64,000 nucleotides of DNA from Nepenthes gracilis (GCA_033239525.1 BSYO01000014.1:19142021-19206020); one strand, 5' to 3'; counted from the stretch's first letter, positions 22,369 through 34,318 are shown. Made by a program: numbers and translations. Notes: generated by a model not told the origin, from the letters alone.

Positions 22369-24829
22369 AAATTCTTAATTTGGGTCATTGAATATCTACT
22401 GCTGTGATTCATTTTCTGAATTGACTCCACACATTTGAAGGCATATGATTAGTAGTCATTTGAAGAGTCATTTTAATTTGACACCAAAATAGATGTGTAA
22501 TTACTTGGGACTTTACAAGTTTAGCAATAAAGATTCTAATAATATGTTAGAATAGAATCAGTGACAATGACACGATAGCCAGTAGAAATACCTAATCTAG
22601 GAACACTAACTAAAATATCACTTGGAAGAAAAATCATCGGAGTATGTCATGCATTTCATATATCACAATTCATTACCAGAATAGACGTCTTGCAATCAAG
22701 TTGTGAGGTCAAATAATTAGATAGGATTTTGCAGTTGATACGACTCGTCTTTCCATGCATTTTCCAGGTCAGTGTATAATTGTTTACCTTGCTTTTATGA
22801 TATATAGTTATGTCTTCTCAAAAATCAGCTATGGCTTGTTTATGGAATTCCAGATTAAATATTTTTGGGAATATAATGAATGTATGACAAATGTGGGTAT
22901 AATAGAAGTATTGCAAGTGAGCAAACGGTTGTGGTTTGATTTTGAATTGCCAAAGGATACTCTTAGATATATAACCTGCAGCTGTGTCAATAGCAGCAGC
23001 CTTTGGGCCCACTTTTGGTACACGTGAAGGTACACATGAAGGCTTTGGTTATATATTACGGGTACATTTGGCCTTTGGGACACTTATGCATGCATGTAGT
23101 ATGCTTAGATGATTAATCATTCAGGGTTCAGCTCAATATAACTGCATCCTTTAGACTTTCAGCTTAAAATAATAAGCACTCGGGACACAGCTTATTCCAG
23201 AAATAGTGAGAGCTTGGTAAGCACACCAGTGAGTGTAATGTGGCAAAGCTACAAACAGTGTGTCTAATGATGGCATTATGTGAATTTTTAAAATAATTTT
23301 GTTTTGTTTTTTAATACAGCAATTAAGAACTGCAAAATTTTTTTCAGGGATTGAAATCTTAGATCAAAATGATCTTGAACTAGTATAACATATCAAATTC
23401 TCTATCCGTTCTCAGTCATTAGGCTTCTATCAGTCACAGAACTTGCATCATTCTATCATTTTTCACTCCTGCAGGTAGCAGTAAGTAGCTGATTCGTACA
23501 AAGTCTTTTCCAGTAGCTAATTCTGTTCCTAGACAAGGCTGAGTCATTGAGCATCCTGTCTTGATTGATTTTCGAGTAAAGCGATAGTAACTGTCGACAG
23601 GGTTGTGTTGGTGCTGTATGTAGTGACAATTCCTAAGGGAGAGGTCAACAAAACTGACCCTTTTCTTCTGTAGATGTCACCGACTATAATCCTTGGACTA
23701 AGCACAAGTTTTTGTGAAATTCGAGTTTTATGGCATACCAGCTACAACAAATTGTATCTACACTTTAGCTTCAAAGGGAGACTTTCTCAGATTCAACTAG
23801 TAGCTGTTTTATAAGGATGAGTGGAACAGAGAAGCTTCATTTGAGAGGAATATTAGAAGTAACGCAAAAGACGAGTAAACTAAGATAATATATAAAACCA
23901 TCAACAGCCACAATCCCAATAATTTGGAAAAACAAGCATGAGCAACCATGATGAAAGCACAATCGAGAGAACTATACTTCATCATTACTGTTTACTGGCT
24001 TTTTATTTTGACATTTTACTTTGCAGTATCAGCATCCAGAATGAACTTACTAAGCATTAAAAAGTTGTTTAGTACATTATATGGAAAGGAAACTCCCAAT
24101 TCATTGCTCATAGTTGAGAGCTAAAAGGTAGACAACAGAAATAACCATGTCAGTATGATCTTTGCTGGAACTACTCATAATCATCTAATAACAAACATCT
24201 CAGTAAGTAAAGTATTTCAGGCAGGTCAACACAGCCTGACGTGCCCCACTAATAAAAATTGTTAGTTGGATTGCTACCATGTGAATGTGAAAGATATTAA
24301 CCAGCAATTATATAGTAAGTGGTGAGATAGCACTTCAGACCAAAACTTAAAAGATGCCAAACGCTTGCAACTAACAAACACCTCACAGCGTGTCAAGAAT
24401 TTCCAGCATCTGCCATTTAAACAAAGAAAAATCACATTTTGATCAACATAAAAATCCCCACCTACATATTTGCTAATACAATCTGATTTATTCCGCATAA
24501 AACATCTGCTAAGCCAGTTTAATTTCTTCAAAAGACTTTCAGACAGCCACAAATCCATCTCACATCCTAAAAAGCAACAATAATATTGAACGTGCAATAA
24601 GTCCTCTTTTTACAATATGGATAATGTCAACATTCCCATGATCTTTTCAAGGGACCACTAAAATGTTTACTGTCGATCTCAATATATTTCAGGAATTCAA
24701 ACATCTACAATAAAAGAAAGAGGGACATTAAGCAAAGAGAACTGACAGGGAGAAGGATATGAGAAGGATGAAGGCCCAGGATAGACAGTCACCAAATATA
24801 TGCACAATGATGGATAATTTAGTGCCATG

Positions 24830-25035
24830 GAATAAAATATCGGCTGATATATACCGCCATCGAACCCATCGATGCCGATATTTTCCAATATTGACAAAAA
24901 TATATATATCACCATAATGAGATATATCGAAATATATCGGCCGATATTAGCCCCCAGATTCTAATTCTCAAGAAATTTTGCATCCAATATTACAATGTAT
25001 CATTTGATACTGCCGATATTGTTACAATCACAACT
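24830..25035. repeat. Left segment rich in ATATCG/CGATAT with palindromic core
   Basis: Dense CGATAT and ATATCG hexamers, centred on the 17-base string ATATATCGGCCGATATT at 24932-24948, which occurs again at 29541-29557. It looks like a remnant of a small palindromic DNA element; no terminal repeats or target duplication were resolved. Confidence 0.55.
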
Positions 25036-25199
25036 GATACCATCACCAATTTTCATCCACGAAACTGCATAACGCTTTATATTGACATTTCTAAAGAAGA
25101 TCAGATATACTTAGCCTCACCTTTATATCAAAGAAAGGATATTTTTGTGTAACCTCCAATTAATAACCTATGAAGCACGAACACTCTTTCGGTCTTAAT

Positions 25200-25400
25200 A
25201 TGTCGGTATTCGACACATATCGGACACCGACACATCCCGAACACATGTCCGACACGTGTCCCAATGTGAATAAATTTCTTTTTTTAGACAGGCTCCGGAC
25301 ACGCTCCGACACGTTTTGAACACACTCCGAATACGTCCCGACACGTTTGGACACATGCCGAATACATCAGACACGTTCCAGGCACGTTTCAGACATGTTA
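25200..25400. repeat. Left subterminal motif array of the hAT element
   Basis: About a dozen irregularly spaced copies of a CCGACACG/GGACACG-like motif in 200 bases, mirrored by a shorter set at 28611-28695. In hAT elements such motifs bind the transposase zinc finger. Confidence 0.65.
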
Positions 25401-25613
25401 GATAATTCTGTGGGTATTTAGTAAATTTATATTAAAATATTATAAATTTATTTACAGTTTTAAATAAATAAGTGTGGGGCAAGGGTTAAATAAATTATCA
25501 AATGGGAAAGTAATTTGATTAAATGAATAATTTAATTTAAATGGGATTATCAATAAATTAAATAAATAATTTAATTTGATAAATTAAATTATCAAACGAG
25601 ATTCAAATGCCTA

Positions 25614-25762
25614 GGGTTTCAAAGTTGAGTTCTCTGCTAACTTATTGTTCCTTCAAGTTCTCTTCTTCCTCTGTAATCGAAGGCCAAGGGTTTCGAGTTC
25701 TTTTCTAACTTATTCTTCCCCTCAAGTTCTCTTCTTCCTCTATTCTCTCGAATCGAAGGTAA
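25614..25762 (+). repeat. Tandem duplication in the hAT transposase leader
   Basis: Two copies of a roughly 75-base unit, each beginning AGGGTTTC and containing TTCAAGTTCTCTTCTTCCTCT-like and ATCGAAGG blocks. The second ends CGAAGGTAATA, which could be a splice donor in the transposase 5' leader. Confidence 0.65.
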
Positions 25763-25925
25763 TATTCTCACTTTATCACTTTCAAATACATTATTCTCAC
25801 CCTACAGTGGGATTCAAACCCTAATATTTGAACCCTAAACTTCATTTTTCTGCTTTCGTTGTTCAGAACAAGACGAACAACTTATTCTTCTTTCTTCCTT
25901 TCCATCTATTTTTCTTTATTTGCAC

Positions 25926-25953
25926 AATAATAATAATAATAATAATAATAATA

Positions 25954-25994
<41 letters not shown>
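25926..25994. repeat. (AAT)n-(ATT)n palindromic microsatellite
   Basis: About nine AAT triplets switch directly to about thirteen ATT triplets, giving a near-perfect hairpin-forming palindrome of roughly 60 bases. The open frame across it is an artefact of the repeat. It lies in the probable leader intron of the hAT transposase. Confidence 0.9.
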
Positions 25995-26162
25995 GTACAA
26001 AGAGGTAATATACTATTCTTTATATCGTAATAGTATATTCGTTACTATACAAAGATAATGCCTTGATAATATACTATTGTCATATTATACTGTTATATAT
26101 ATTTAGTTTTTGAAAGAAATACTATGTTAATTATTTGTTTGTTACTTTAATAAGTTGTTAAT

Positions 26163-28394
26163 ATGTCATCTTTTAAGGTTGGCACTAGTTCACATTCATC
26201 TTATAACGAAAAAGATAATGATAAACTCTTGTGGATGTATGTTACAAGATATGACAAGCTGAATGAATAAGGTGAAAATATATCATGGCAATGCAATTTT
26301 TGCCATTAAACGAAGAAAAGTTCCTGCACAAGGGTTCATGCTTATTTATTAAAAATACTTGGTTTGAGAATTAGTGCTTGCAAAAAAGTGGCATCAAATG
26401 ATATGGCAAAAATGCAAACATTAGAAAATGATGCAAAGGCAAAAGCGTTAAATAATGCACCAAAAAAGGTCCCATTGTCCAACCAAGTATCATTGGGCAG
26501 AGTAGGATCATTCCAAACCCAATCTTCAATGGGTAACTTTATTCGAGGAGTATGTGAACTAAAGAGGAGAAAGATAAATGCAAGTGGGGGTATATCTTCT
26601 AATCCTATTTCTAAATCTTTCAACAGTACGACACGTCTTCAATTGCATGCAAAGATTGCTAGAATATTTTACTCTGCTGGCTTGCTATTTCAATTAGCAA
26701 TGAACCCATATTATGTGAGTTCTTATACATTTGTGGCTAATAACTCACTTATGGGCTATTTGCCACCTAAATATAATATGTTAAGAACTACATTATTTCA
26801 ATAAGAGAAAGCTAATATTGAAAGGTTATTACAACCTATTAAAGGAACATGGAAGGAAAAAGGAGTGAGCATTGTGAGTGATGGGTGAAGTGACTCTCAA
26901 AGAAGGCCATTGATTAACTTTATGGCTGTTACTAAAGGTGATCCTATGTATCTTGAGGCAATTGATTATTCGGGAGAAATTAAAAATAAATACTTTATCT
27001 TTAATTTAATGAAGTCATTGAAGAGGTAGGTCCCAACAATGTTGTTCAACTGATAACTAACAATGCAAAGAATTGTGCAAGTGTTGGGACATTAATTCAT
27101 CAACTTTATCCTCACATCTTTTCGACTCCTTGCATAATCCATACACTTTATCTCACCTTGCAAAATATTTGAGCTGCAAAGAATATGGAGAACAATCATG
27201 TGACATTTGATGAGTGTTCTTGGATCATACAAATTTCTAATGATTGTTTATTTATCAAGAATTTTATCTATTATTGTTATGTTAAAGAGGTTTAAACTCA
27301 TTAAAACGGCACTTCAAACTTTAGTTATCAGTGAATAATGGATAACGTATAAAGAAGATGATGTGGGGAAAGCTAAACATGTGAAGGAGTTACTCTTGGA
27401 TGACATTTTGTGAGATAAGATTGATTATATACTTTCATTTACCGCTCCTATATATGATATGCTTAGGGCTTGTGACACAGACAAACCTTGTCTTCACTTA
27501 GTTTATGACATGTGGGATACTATGATTGAAAAGATGAAGATTGTAATATACAAGTATGAAAAAAAGCAGATTGAAGAATTATCCACATTTTATGATGTGG
27601 TGTACAACATTCTTATCGATCGATGGAACAAAAACAACATTCCACTTCATTGCATGGCTCATTCTCTGAATCCAAGGTAATTAAAATATTATAATTTATT
27701 ACTTTTGTATTATCTAGTTGTACATTTATTAAATAAAATTATATTTAAATCTAACAATTTTTTTTTGTTATTAAATTTGTAAAGTATTATAACAATCAAT
27801 AGCTTAGTAAAAAGCCAAATAGAGTTCCTCCACACAAAGATTTAGAAACTTCTCAAGGAATGATGAAGTGTATGAAAATGCAATTTTCTAATCCAGAAGA
27901 TCGAGCTAAGGTCAACATAGAATTTGCTAATTTTTTGTCTATGGCAAATCAATTTGAGGATATTGATTCTATTACTGATTGTTATAGTATGGATCAAAAA
28001 AGTTGGTGGGTTGTTTATGGTCCAAGTGTGCATTTACTTCAATCTTTAACTTTAAAACTACTTGTGCAACCATCTTCATCATCATGTTGTGAGAGAAATT
28101 ACTTATTCCTTTATCCATTCATTGAGAAGGAATAAAATGACTACAAAATGTATCAAAGATTTGGTTTTCATTTATAGCAATCTTCGCCTACTTTTAAGGA
28201 GAAGTCCAAAATACTCGCAAGGAGAGAGTAAGATGTGGGATATTTGTGGAGATGCATTTAATTCACTCGATAATATTGGAGAGTTAGAAATTGCACAGCT
28301 CTTATTGGATGAGTCAGAGTTAGAGTGTGTTATTTTTACCGAGGATGGTGATGAAAATGAAAATAATGAAGAAAATGTAGTCATGGAATCTTGA
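26163..28394 (+). pseudogene. hAT transposase pseudogene (BED finger, DUF659, hAT C-terminal domain)
   Basis: The start ATG is at 26163. A BED-type zinc finger lies at about 26281-26390 (W-Q-C-N-F-C...H), followed by a DUF659-like catalytic region (about 26620-27060; S-I-V-S-D-G then stop) and the hAT dimerisation domain (about 27990-28230; W-W...Y-G...L-Q-S-L...S-S-S-C-C-E-R-N). An intron with donor CCAAG/GTAATT at about 27677 probably ends near 27808. In-frame stops (about 26268, 26802, 26886, 27028, 27409) and frameshifts make it non-functional. In live elements it cuts and pastes the transposon by binding the terminal repeats. Confidence 0.85.
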
Positions 28395-29279
28395 AAATAA
28401 TATACATTTTGTAATTAAGTGTCATCGATATTATATATTTGTTCTTTTTGAAAGTTGTATTAATAATATTGTTCTTATATGAATACATATTTCTTTTCTT
28501 TTTATTATTATTTTTATATAAAATATGAAAAATATATATTTTTATTTCACATTTATCATAAAATAGAAGTATTTATTAATTAAAAAAATATAAACAATTA
28601 TTTCAGTTTACGCGTCCCCAAAGTATCGTGTCCTTGATTTATAAAAAATAACGTGTCGGCATGTCGGTGTCGTGTCATGTCATGTCCATGTCCGTACTTC
28701 TTAGTTCATAACAAAGCAAATCTTACCCTTTTCCAAAGCTCCCAATGCTAGAGCGGAAAACCCTCACAAAATCCTTTTAATGCCTGATTTTCTAATTACC
28801 ATTATTTAATATCATAAGCTGGTGGAGATAAACATGCAACACAGGCCGCATATAGCCAGTGAACCAACATTCCTTTCGTTCTCAACATCTTTTTCCAATA
28901 ATACTGATTTGGAAAAGTATGGCAGTTTTAAATTTACCTCAAATTGTATTGAAGAGAAATATAGTAAAAGGGTGACAGAGATAAGAACAGAAATTAAAAC
29001 TCCCAAATTAGCTGAAAGAGGTGAACAAGCGTACCAAATATGAAATAAACAGACATTTAAAGGGGTGGTATACCTTCACAGGTGCAAAACTTTATCGTAT
29101 ATGTTAAGTTCTTACATAAACCAGGACTCGTTTAATTTTTTCTAGATTTCATGCAAACAAATCTTCTTAAATGTATATTTTTGTCATCTCCGTTACAGTT
29201 ACTGACAGAAAAAATAAATGTCCTATGAAAAAAATCTATCCAAAGAAATCCAATAGGCTAAATCCTCTATTTTACTGGA

Positions 29280-29565
29280 ATGAAAGGATGCATGGATGAA
29301 TATATCAATGTTGATATCAATGTCAGCCATACACATATCAATATCAGACATATTGAATAATGTGTTACACTATCAAAAATATCAGGAAAAAAATTCAAAG
29401 AATAGTAAACTGATAAATAAATATCGATCGATATATCGGTCATCTCAGCTAATATATCGTAATATATCGTCAATATGACAATACCTAGTGACTTTGTTGT
29501 AGTATCAGGAAACATCGGTTTCAAGATGTCCAATACTAATATATATCGGCCGATATTTTTATTTA
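29280..29565. repeat. Right segment rich in ATATCG/CGATAT with palindromic core
   Basis: Contains the second exact copy of ATATATCGGCCGATATT (29541-29557) and many ATATCAAT/ATATCG hexamers. It resembles the segment at 24830. The two flank the hAT transposon at distances of about 240 and 580 bases. Confidence 0.55.
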
Positions 29566-32039
29566 TAAGTGAATGCAATCAATCAAAGTTCACAACGTAA
29601 TTGGTATGGGATGAGTGGACACATTGACATCTCTCTTTTTCCCCCTTTTCTAATGTTATCAACAGAAATAATGTCCATATCTAATACGACATTTTTAAGT
29701 AGAGAGTTGCTACCTTTTAATGGTGTGAGTGAGAGGGGGGAGAAGATAAAGGATGCCCATTTCTTTATCTATGGCTAATAAAGACTTTAAATTCAAAATG
29801 AAACTAGACTCCTATAAACAACCCCAGAATGGCAAAAATTAAGGCATTGTTGTCGGCAGATAAAGAAAATCTATATGAACATTTATTGGGGTAAAGGTGA
29901 TGGCAACCTCCCAAAAGAAGCACACACACATTATCTAAGTTTTAATTCAATTCCACAATGAAAACAATGACGATTACATATCGATTATAAAAATATCTAA
30001 CCTAGTCCACCAAATTATCTTAAGCCCTAAAAATGAATTGCTAAAATTCAAATCTATATATTAAAAAATATCTATGAAAAACTACCAAAAAGTGAAAAAA
30101 ATTATGGAGTTATATCATTATTAACAAAATACTAAAATTAAAAGAGAAACCCCAAGGATCCTAAACCCTGACTTCTCATTTCCTCTCATTCCACATTAAG
30201 AGGAGGTAGAAGAAGGAAAGACTGTTTAATGGCTCTAACACAGCCCAGCAATTGAGGCAGAGATGAGTTGAATACCTTCAAAAGAAGCTACCATTTGAGT
30301 CATGGGAGTCTTATGGCAAAAGAATAAGCATCTAATAATTTGATACATCTTACCGTTTTGGTTCACCCAAACAGAAGATTCTACAAACCATAAGAGCCAA
30401 GAAAATATATTCTCTTCAAGAAATGGCACCTTAAGGGTGAAACCAAAATGCAAACTTACCCAATGAAATAATACAAAATCGGGCATATCTCAAGCAGCTA
30501 ATAATATAAAATATATTTGGACTGTTAATGATAGGATATAAAAACCATTTACAATGTACAAATTTGCTTGTGGTTCAAGAAAAGCAGACAATGGTTAACA
30601 GATGGCTATCACATGGAATGAACCAGAAGTCTAATTTCAACAAAAAAATGAACTGAATTCAGTTCCACCTGATTCAAAAAGGGTAGGAGCGATATTCAAG
30701 TTGGAGCACTGATAATAAATACTCGTAAGTACCAGAATTCTTTGGGTTGGTGAGTTAGGATCGTGCAAAACAAGGGCATGCTCAGTGGTGAAAGATTCAA
30801 ACAAAATAGATTTCACTTCTGCAATTAGATTTATTAGCACGCAAATTTAGAAAACTTTACTTTGCAGTTTAAAGAAGTGCCTTTAAACAGTAATGTAAGG
30901 CATAAATCCCCAACCATGATCGCAACAAAATAATAAGGACTACTTCGAGTGCCATTGTTAAATACAATTACAAGTGACCACCTCAATCACCGAGTCTTAA
31001 TTAAGTCCAAAAGAATAAGCTTAGCATGCCATCATAATGATTTCAGGTAGCTTTTATGACGGGGTTACACATCAATATTAGCTCACCGTTATAGTCGTCA
31101 ACAAACCAAGTTGACGCGTTCTCAAGCTTCAGTTTGAATCCAAATCTAGCACCATTCCAATCAAGCAATCACAAGTCAAGTTTATGCAGCTTGATTTATC
31201 ATAAAACAATGTACACTCTTTATGAAATCAAACACACTCAAATAAGCCCTTAACAATCCAAGCCCAAGTGAGCATCAAGCTGAGCTATTCATTAAGCAGC
31301 CCACTCATAAATTATATATGCAATTGAACTTCTAAAATATAGTCCAAGGATCTGAATTACATAAATATTATCAATATACACTCTCACACCCATGTCTAAT
31401 CTTACAACCAAATGCCAGGCACAACCATGGCAAAGAAAGAGAATAACCAGGCACAAAGTCATTAAGCAAATTCCACAACCTTCTTTTTCTTCTTGTTCCT
31501 TTATCCTTTCATCTTGAAAGAACTTAACTATGCTCATACATACACAATGCTATGCCATGTCGGTTCACATACCACAAATTCAGCAAGGAGACACAGACAA
31601 GTCCCAATGAAAAATGGATTAGTTCGATGCCAACATCGCACAAGGAATGTGCCATAATATAGTTCTAAATCAGACAGCAAGGCAATTTCTGTTTTTCTTA
31701 TTTTCTTTTTCTTTATTGAATAAGTGGTATGTGAAGGGTGGGTAGATGGGAACCAAACCCAGGGGAAAAAGAACATCCAACCCTCAGGCTACTCTGCAAC
31801 ACAACAAAGTAAATTTTTTTAATTTTGCAACTAGTCAAATTCCAATCTCACATAGCAAAAGCTTCGACTAACAGAAAAATATGCACCATAAGTTTAAGAT
31901 CAGATACAATCCTCATTGATTGACAAATATTAAGGGAGAATTAGCATACCATAGCAATTTCATCTAAGATGTAATGCATCGAAGTTCAGAGGCAATATGA
32001 TCAAAGAAAATAGGCTCACTAAGATTATCAACAAAATAC

Positions 32040-32558
32040 CTGGCAAACAGACACTGCAGTTGCTCTTGCTCGATCCAAAGGAGACGTATAGACAGCATTA
32101 AACGTAACCCCTTGGGAATTTAAGAACACAGCCAAAGCTCTTGCCTGCCGCTTCCCGATTGCGGTCAATGCCGCATCAGGACATCTTCCACTGATCAAAT
32201 CCGGACTCAAACTCATTTCCCATTCTCCGTGATTAATCAGATACACCTCTGTGACCACTGTCCGGTGATGGTCGTCGGTGAAGGCGTCGGACGAGAAGCT
32301 CCGCGAGAAATGCGGAAACAGAGGCGGTGGCGGGGCGAGGACATTGTACGGGTCCCATACCTTGATCGACGGACCCAGCCGCGGCGTGCCGAGAGAGGAA
32401 GGCTGCGGAGATAGAGGTGATGCGGAGGCGTAGCAGGGCAGCATCTCCGGCTCTTGTTCTAGTAACTTCTTCTTCACCTCCAGCTCTCTCGGACCGCTTA
32501 CGCCATTGTCGTCCTCTTCATCTTCATCTACGACTTGCACCGACTGATTTGACCCCAT
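32040..32558 (-). CDS. Histidine phosphatase superfamily protein, exon 1
   Basis: This exon encodes residues 1-173. The ATG at 32558 is chosen because the next in-frame upstream codon is TTG and no earlier ATG fits. The protein starts M-G-S-N-Q-S, which matches the N-myristoylation pattern M-G-x3-S/T, then an acidic stretch (D-E-D-E-E-D-D, 11-17) and a Pro/Ser-rich linker. The phosphatase fold begins at about 103 with V-Y-L-I-N-H-G-E (NHG at 109-111, in place of the usual R-H-G), followed by S-P-L-D-R-A-R-A-T-A (159-168), which holds the second conserved Arg. Family knowledge: branch-1 histidine phosphatases hydrolyse phosphoesters through a phospho-His. Substrate unknown; possibly membrane-anchored. 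Confidence 0.88.
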
Positions 32559-33739
32559 CAAGTAGAATTTTGAACAAATTCAAACAATAAAAAATCGGAG
32601 CGTTAAATCGTGTGTGGGCTCCGAAATTGGAGTGATTTGGAATGAGGTTCCAAAGTCTCCAGGCCGCTTTTGATTGTGGGAATGGGAAATTCAGGCCTCG
32701 GAGAAAAATGCAATAGAAAGAGTAGACAAGGATCTGGGAGAGCAGAACGAGGTGGATCTGGTGACCATGGATATGGGTTTTCAGCTGGAGTGAGTTTCTC
32801 CAGTCAAAAAAAAAAAAAGAGTTTCTCCAGTTAAGGAAGACGTGGGATATGTTTGGCAAATTTGTCGATATAATCTGTTTTTTCGTTTTTTGTTTTTTAA
32901 TAAAAAGGTTGTAAAGTCTTTTTCTTGGCCAGTAACAGGTTTTATGAGTCCGATGAAATTTTAAAGATTCCATTTGGATCAGAGACATAGTGATGGAAAT
33001 TCGAAATAAATATTTTCATTTTATTTTTTTATTTCTTATCATCAAATGAAATTAATTTTTAATTTTTAAAAAAATTAAAAATTATATAGAATAATATTAA
33101 TAGATCCAATAATTCACAGACCAGCCTAAATCCTAGGATTTAAAGTATGCCACGGTTTGTCCAAAGAAGTCAACTCAGAACCGTCCAATAAAAAACAGGT
33201 AATTAAAGTTACATAATATGCCGCTCTAACGGTTATCCCTCTAACTCAGTAGCAACAGCTTTTACAATTCAGCACCTACAAGCAAGTGGTACTTACCATG
33301 CTGTCGCCATATGATTGCTCTGACAGCGCAACAAATATAACAAAATATCATCCCATAATTACATATCATCTCAGGGTAATAGTTATGGTTCAACAAATAT
33401 TCTCAGTCGGCAATTACCATATAACGTTCTCATGATCGCCCAAACAGTGGAATGAATATTTTCAAATGGCAACGGTTATCATAACTACCCGCCGTGATCA
33501 CCGAAATAGTTTAGCAGATCCACTGTCACTAGCAGTGAAGCCTAAAGATGACTAAATTGGCACTCACTCTACATATACATCCCTTCTTCCGCAGAAAATG
33601 GGGCTGCTTCAAATTAAGAGATCCTGAAGATCAATGACCTAATCATTGGCTTAAACACTCTCAACGACCCGAGTAGCAATCGGATTCTCTGCCTAATAGT
33701 CAAACGGCCACTAACTACTCTCTTACAAGTATAACTCTA
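32559..33739. other. Upstream region of the phosphatase gene
   Basis: The first 200-250 bases are the probable 5' UTR and promoter (minus strand), less AT-rich than the rest. No confident TATA box was found. A 13-base direct repeat GAGTTTCTCCAGT lies at 32793 and 32819 around an A-run. From about 33100 the sequence resembles a decayed LTR but has no gene. Confidence 0.45.
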
Positions 33740-34060
33740 AGCCACTCCCCATCGAGCGCACATCTCTCTCTGTAAGCCATTTTTCATTGAACGCACCTCT
33801 CTCTATAAGTCGTTTCCCATTGAACGCACATCTCTCTATAAGCCATTCCCGTCGAGCGCACCTCTCTTTCCAAGTCGTTCTCCATTGAGTGCACCTCACT
33901 CTATAAACCGCTCCTCATCGAGTGTACTTCTCTGTCTAGGTTGCTCCCCATCAAGCGCACTTCTCTCTATAAGCCACTTTTCATCGAGTGTACCCTCTCT
34001 GTATAATCCGTCCCCATCGAGCGCACCTCTTTCTCCAAACCGCTCCCCATTGAGCGCACT
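33740..34060. repeat. 33-bp tandem repeat, about ten units
   Basis: The ATCGAGCGCAC/ATTGAGCGCAC landmark recurs at 33751, 33786, 33819, 33851, 33884, 33917, 33950, 33983, 34016 and 34049, a 33-base period after small early irregularities. Each unit also has a CTCTCTATAAGCC-like block. Because 33 is divisible by three, an open frame with an 11-residue Ser/Pro repeat appears at 33885-34142, but nothing supports a gene. It is probably part of an old LTR. Confidence 0.88.
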
Positions 34061-34313
34061 ATCGGAACCTAATCCTCCATCCCACGCTCAATCCCCTCAT
34101 GTATACATTCACGCTTATTTCTCCCCATATCTTTCTACTTGATTAGGAAAAATTTTTAATTTTAGCGTCGTAAGATATAGTAGAATGTAAATCTCATCAT
34201 CCTCTAACTTCTCATTCGTTAGTTGTAGTGTGCAGAATCTAGGTTCTTGGTGACAAAGATCGGACCCATTTTAATTTAATTTGTAAAGCGAAATCAAATA
34301 GCCCTTTAATTTG
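34061..34313. other. Flank of the Tat-type element
   Basis: No gene or repeat recognised. It includes an AT-rich stretch ending in the tatac target duplication. Confidence 0.4.
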
Positions 34314-34318
34314 TATAC
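34314..34318. repeat. Left target site duplication tatac
   Basis: Identical to 40424-40428 directly after the 3' LTR of the Tat-type element. Confidence 0.9.

Larger units (their letters stand above)
25172..28700 (+). mobile_element. hAT-type DNA transposon (dead) inside the intron
   Basis: The left end GAAGCACGAACAC (25172) and the inverted right end GAAGTACGGACAT (from 28700 leftwards) match at 10 of 13 bases, all mismatches being transitions. Arrays of ACACG/CCGACAC-like motifs follow inside both ends (25200-25400; 28611-28695), as expected for transposase-binding subterminal repeats. The interior encodes a broken hAT transposase on the + strand. A flanking 8-bp duplication is not clear (taacctat at 25164-25171 versus tagttcat at 28702-28709, agreeing at only 4 of 8). 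It lies antisense to the host gene. Confidence 0.75.
21845..32039 (-). other. 10.2-kb first intron of the phosphatase gene
   Basis: Donor CAG/GTATTTT at 32040/32039 and acceptor TGCAG/GAG at 21845/21844 on the minus strand are canonical and join the two exons in frame. The intron contains a purine-rich tract (22257-22368), two segments with a shared CGGCCG palindrome (about 24830 and 29280), and a complete but dead hAT transposon (25172-28700). The remaining stretches (22370-24800, 28710-29270, 29570-32030) are AT-rich with no supported gene. Open frames such as 30235-30486 minus show no domain. Confidence 0.8.

Noticed and set aside
25828..26058. Hydrophobic frame with a poly-Ile run, resembling a membrane segment
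   Set aside because: The Ile run is the ATT microsatellite; the sequence is transposon leader.
25164..28709. 8-bp target duplication for the hAT element (taacctat and tagttcat)
   Set aside because: Only 4 of 8 bases agree and the right copy is offset by one base, so it is not claimed.
33740..34060. Regular repeats that could look like a CRISPR array
   Set aside because: Units are contiguous with no unique spacers, and the DNA is clearly plant nuclear.
33885..34142. Ser/Pro-rich 85-residue frame
   Set aside because: It is produced by the 33-bp repeat being divisible by three; no domain, splice signal or conservation is visible.
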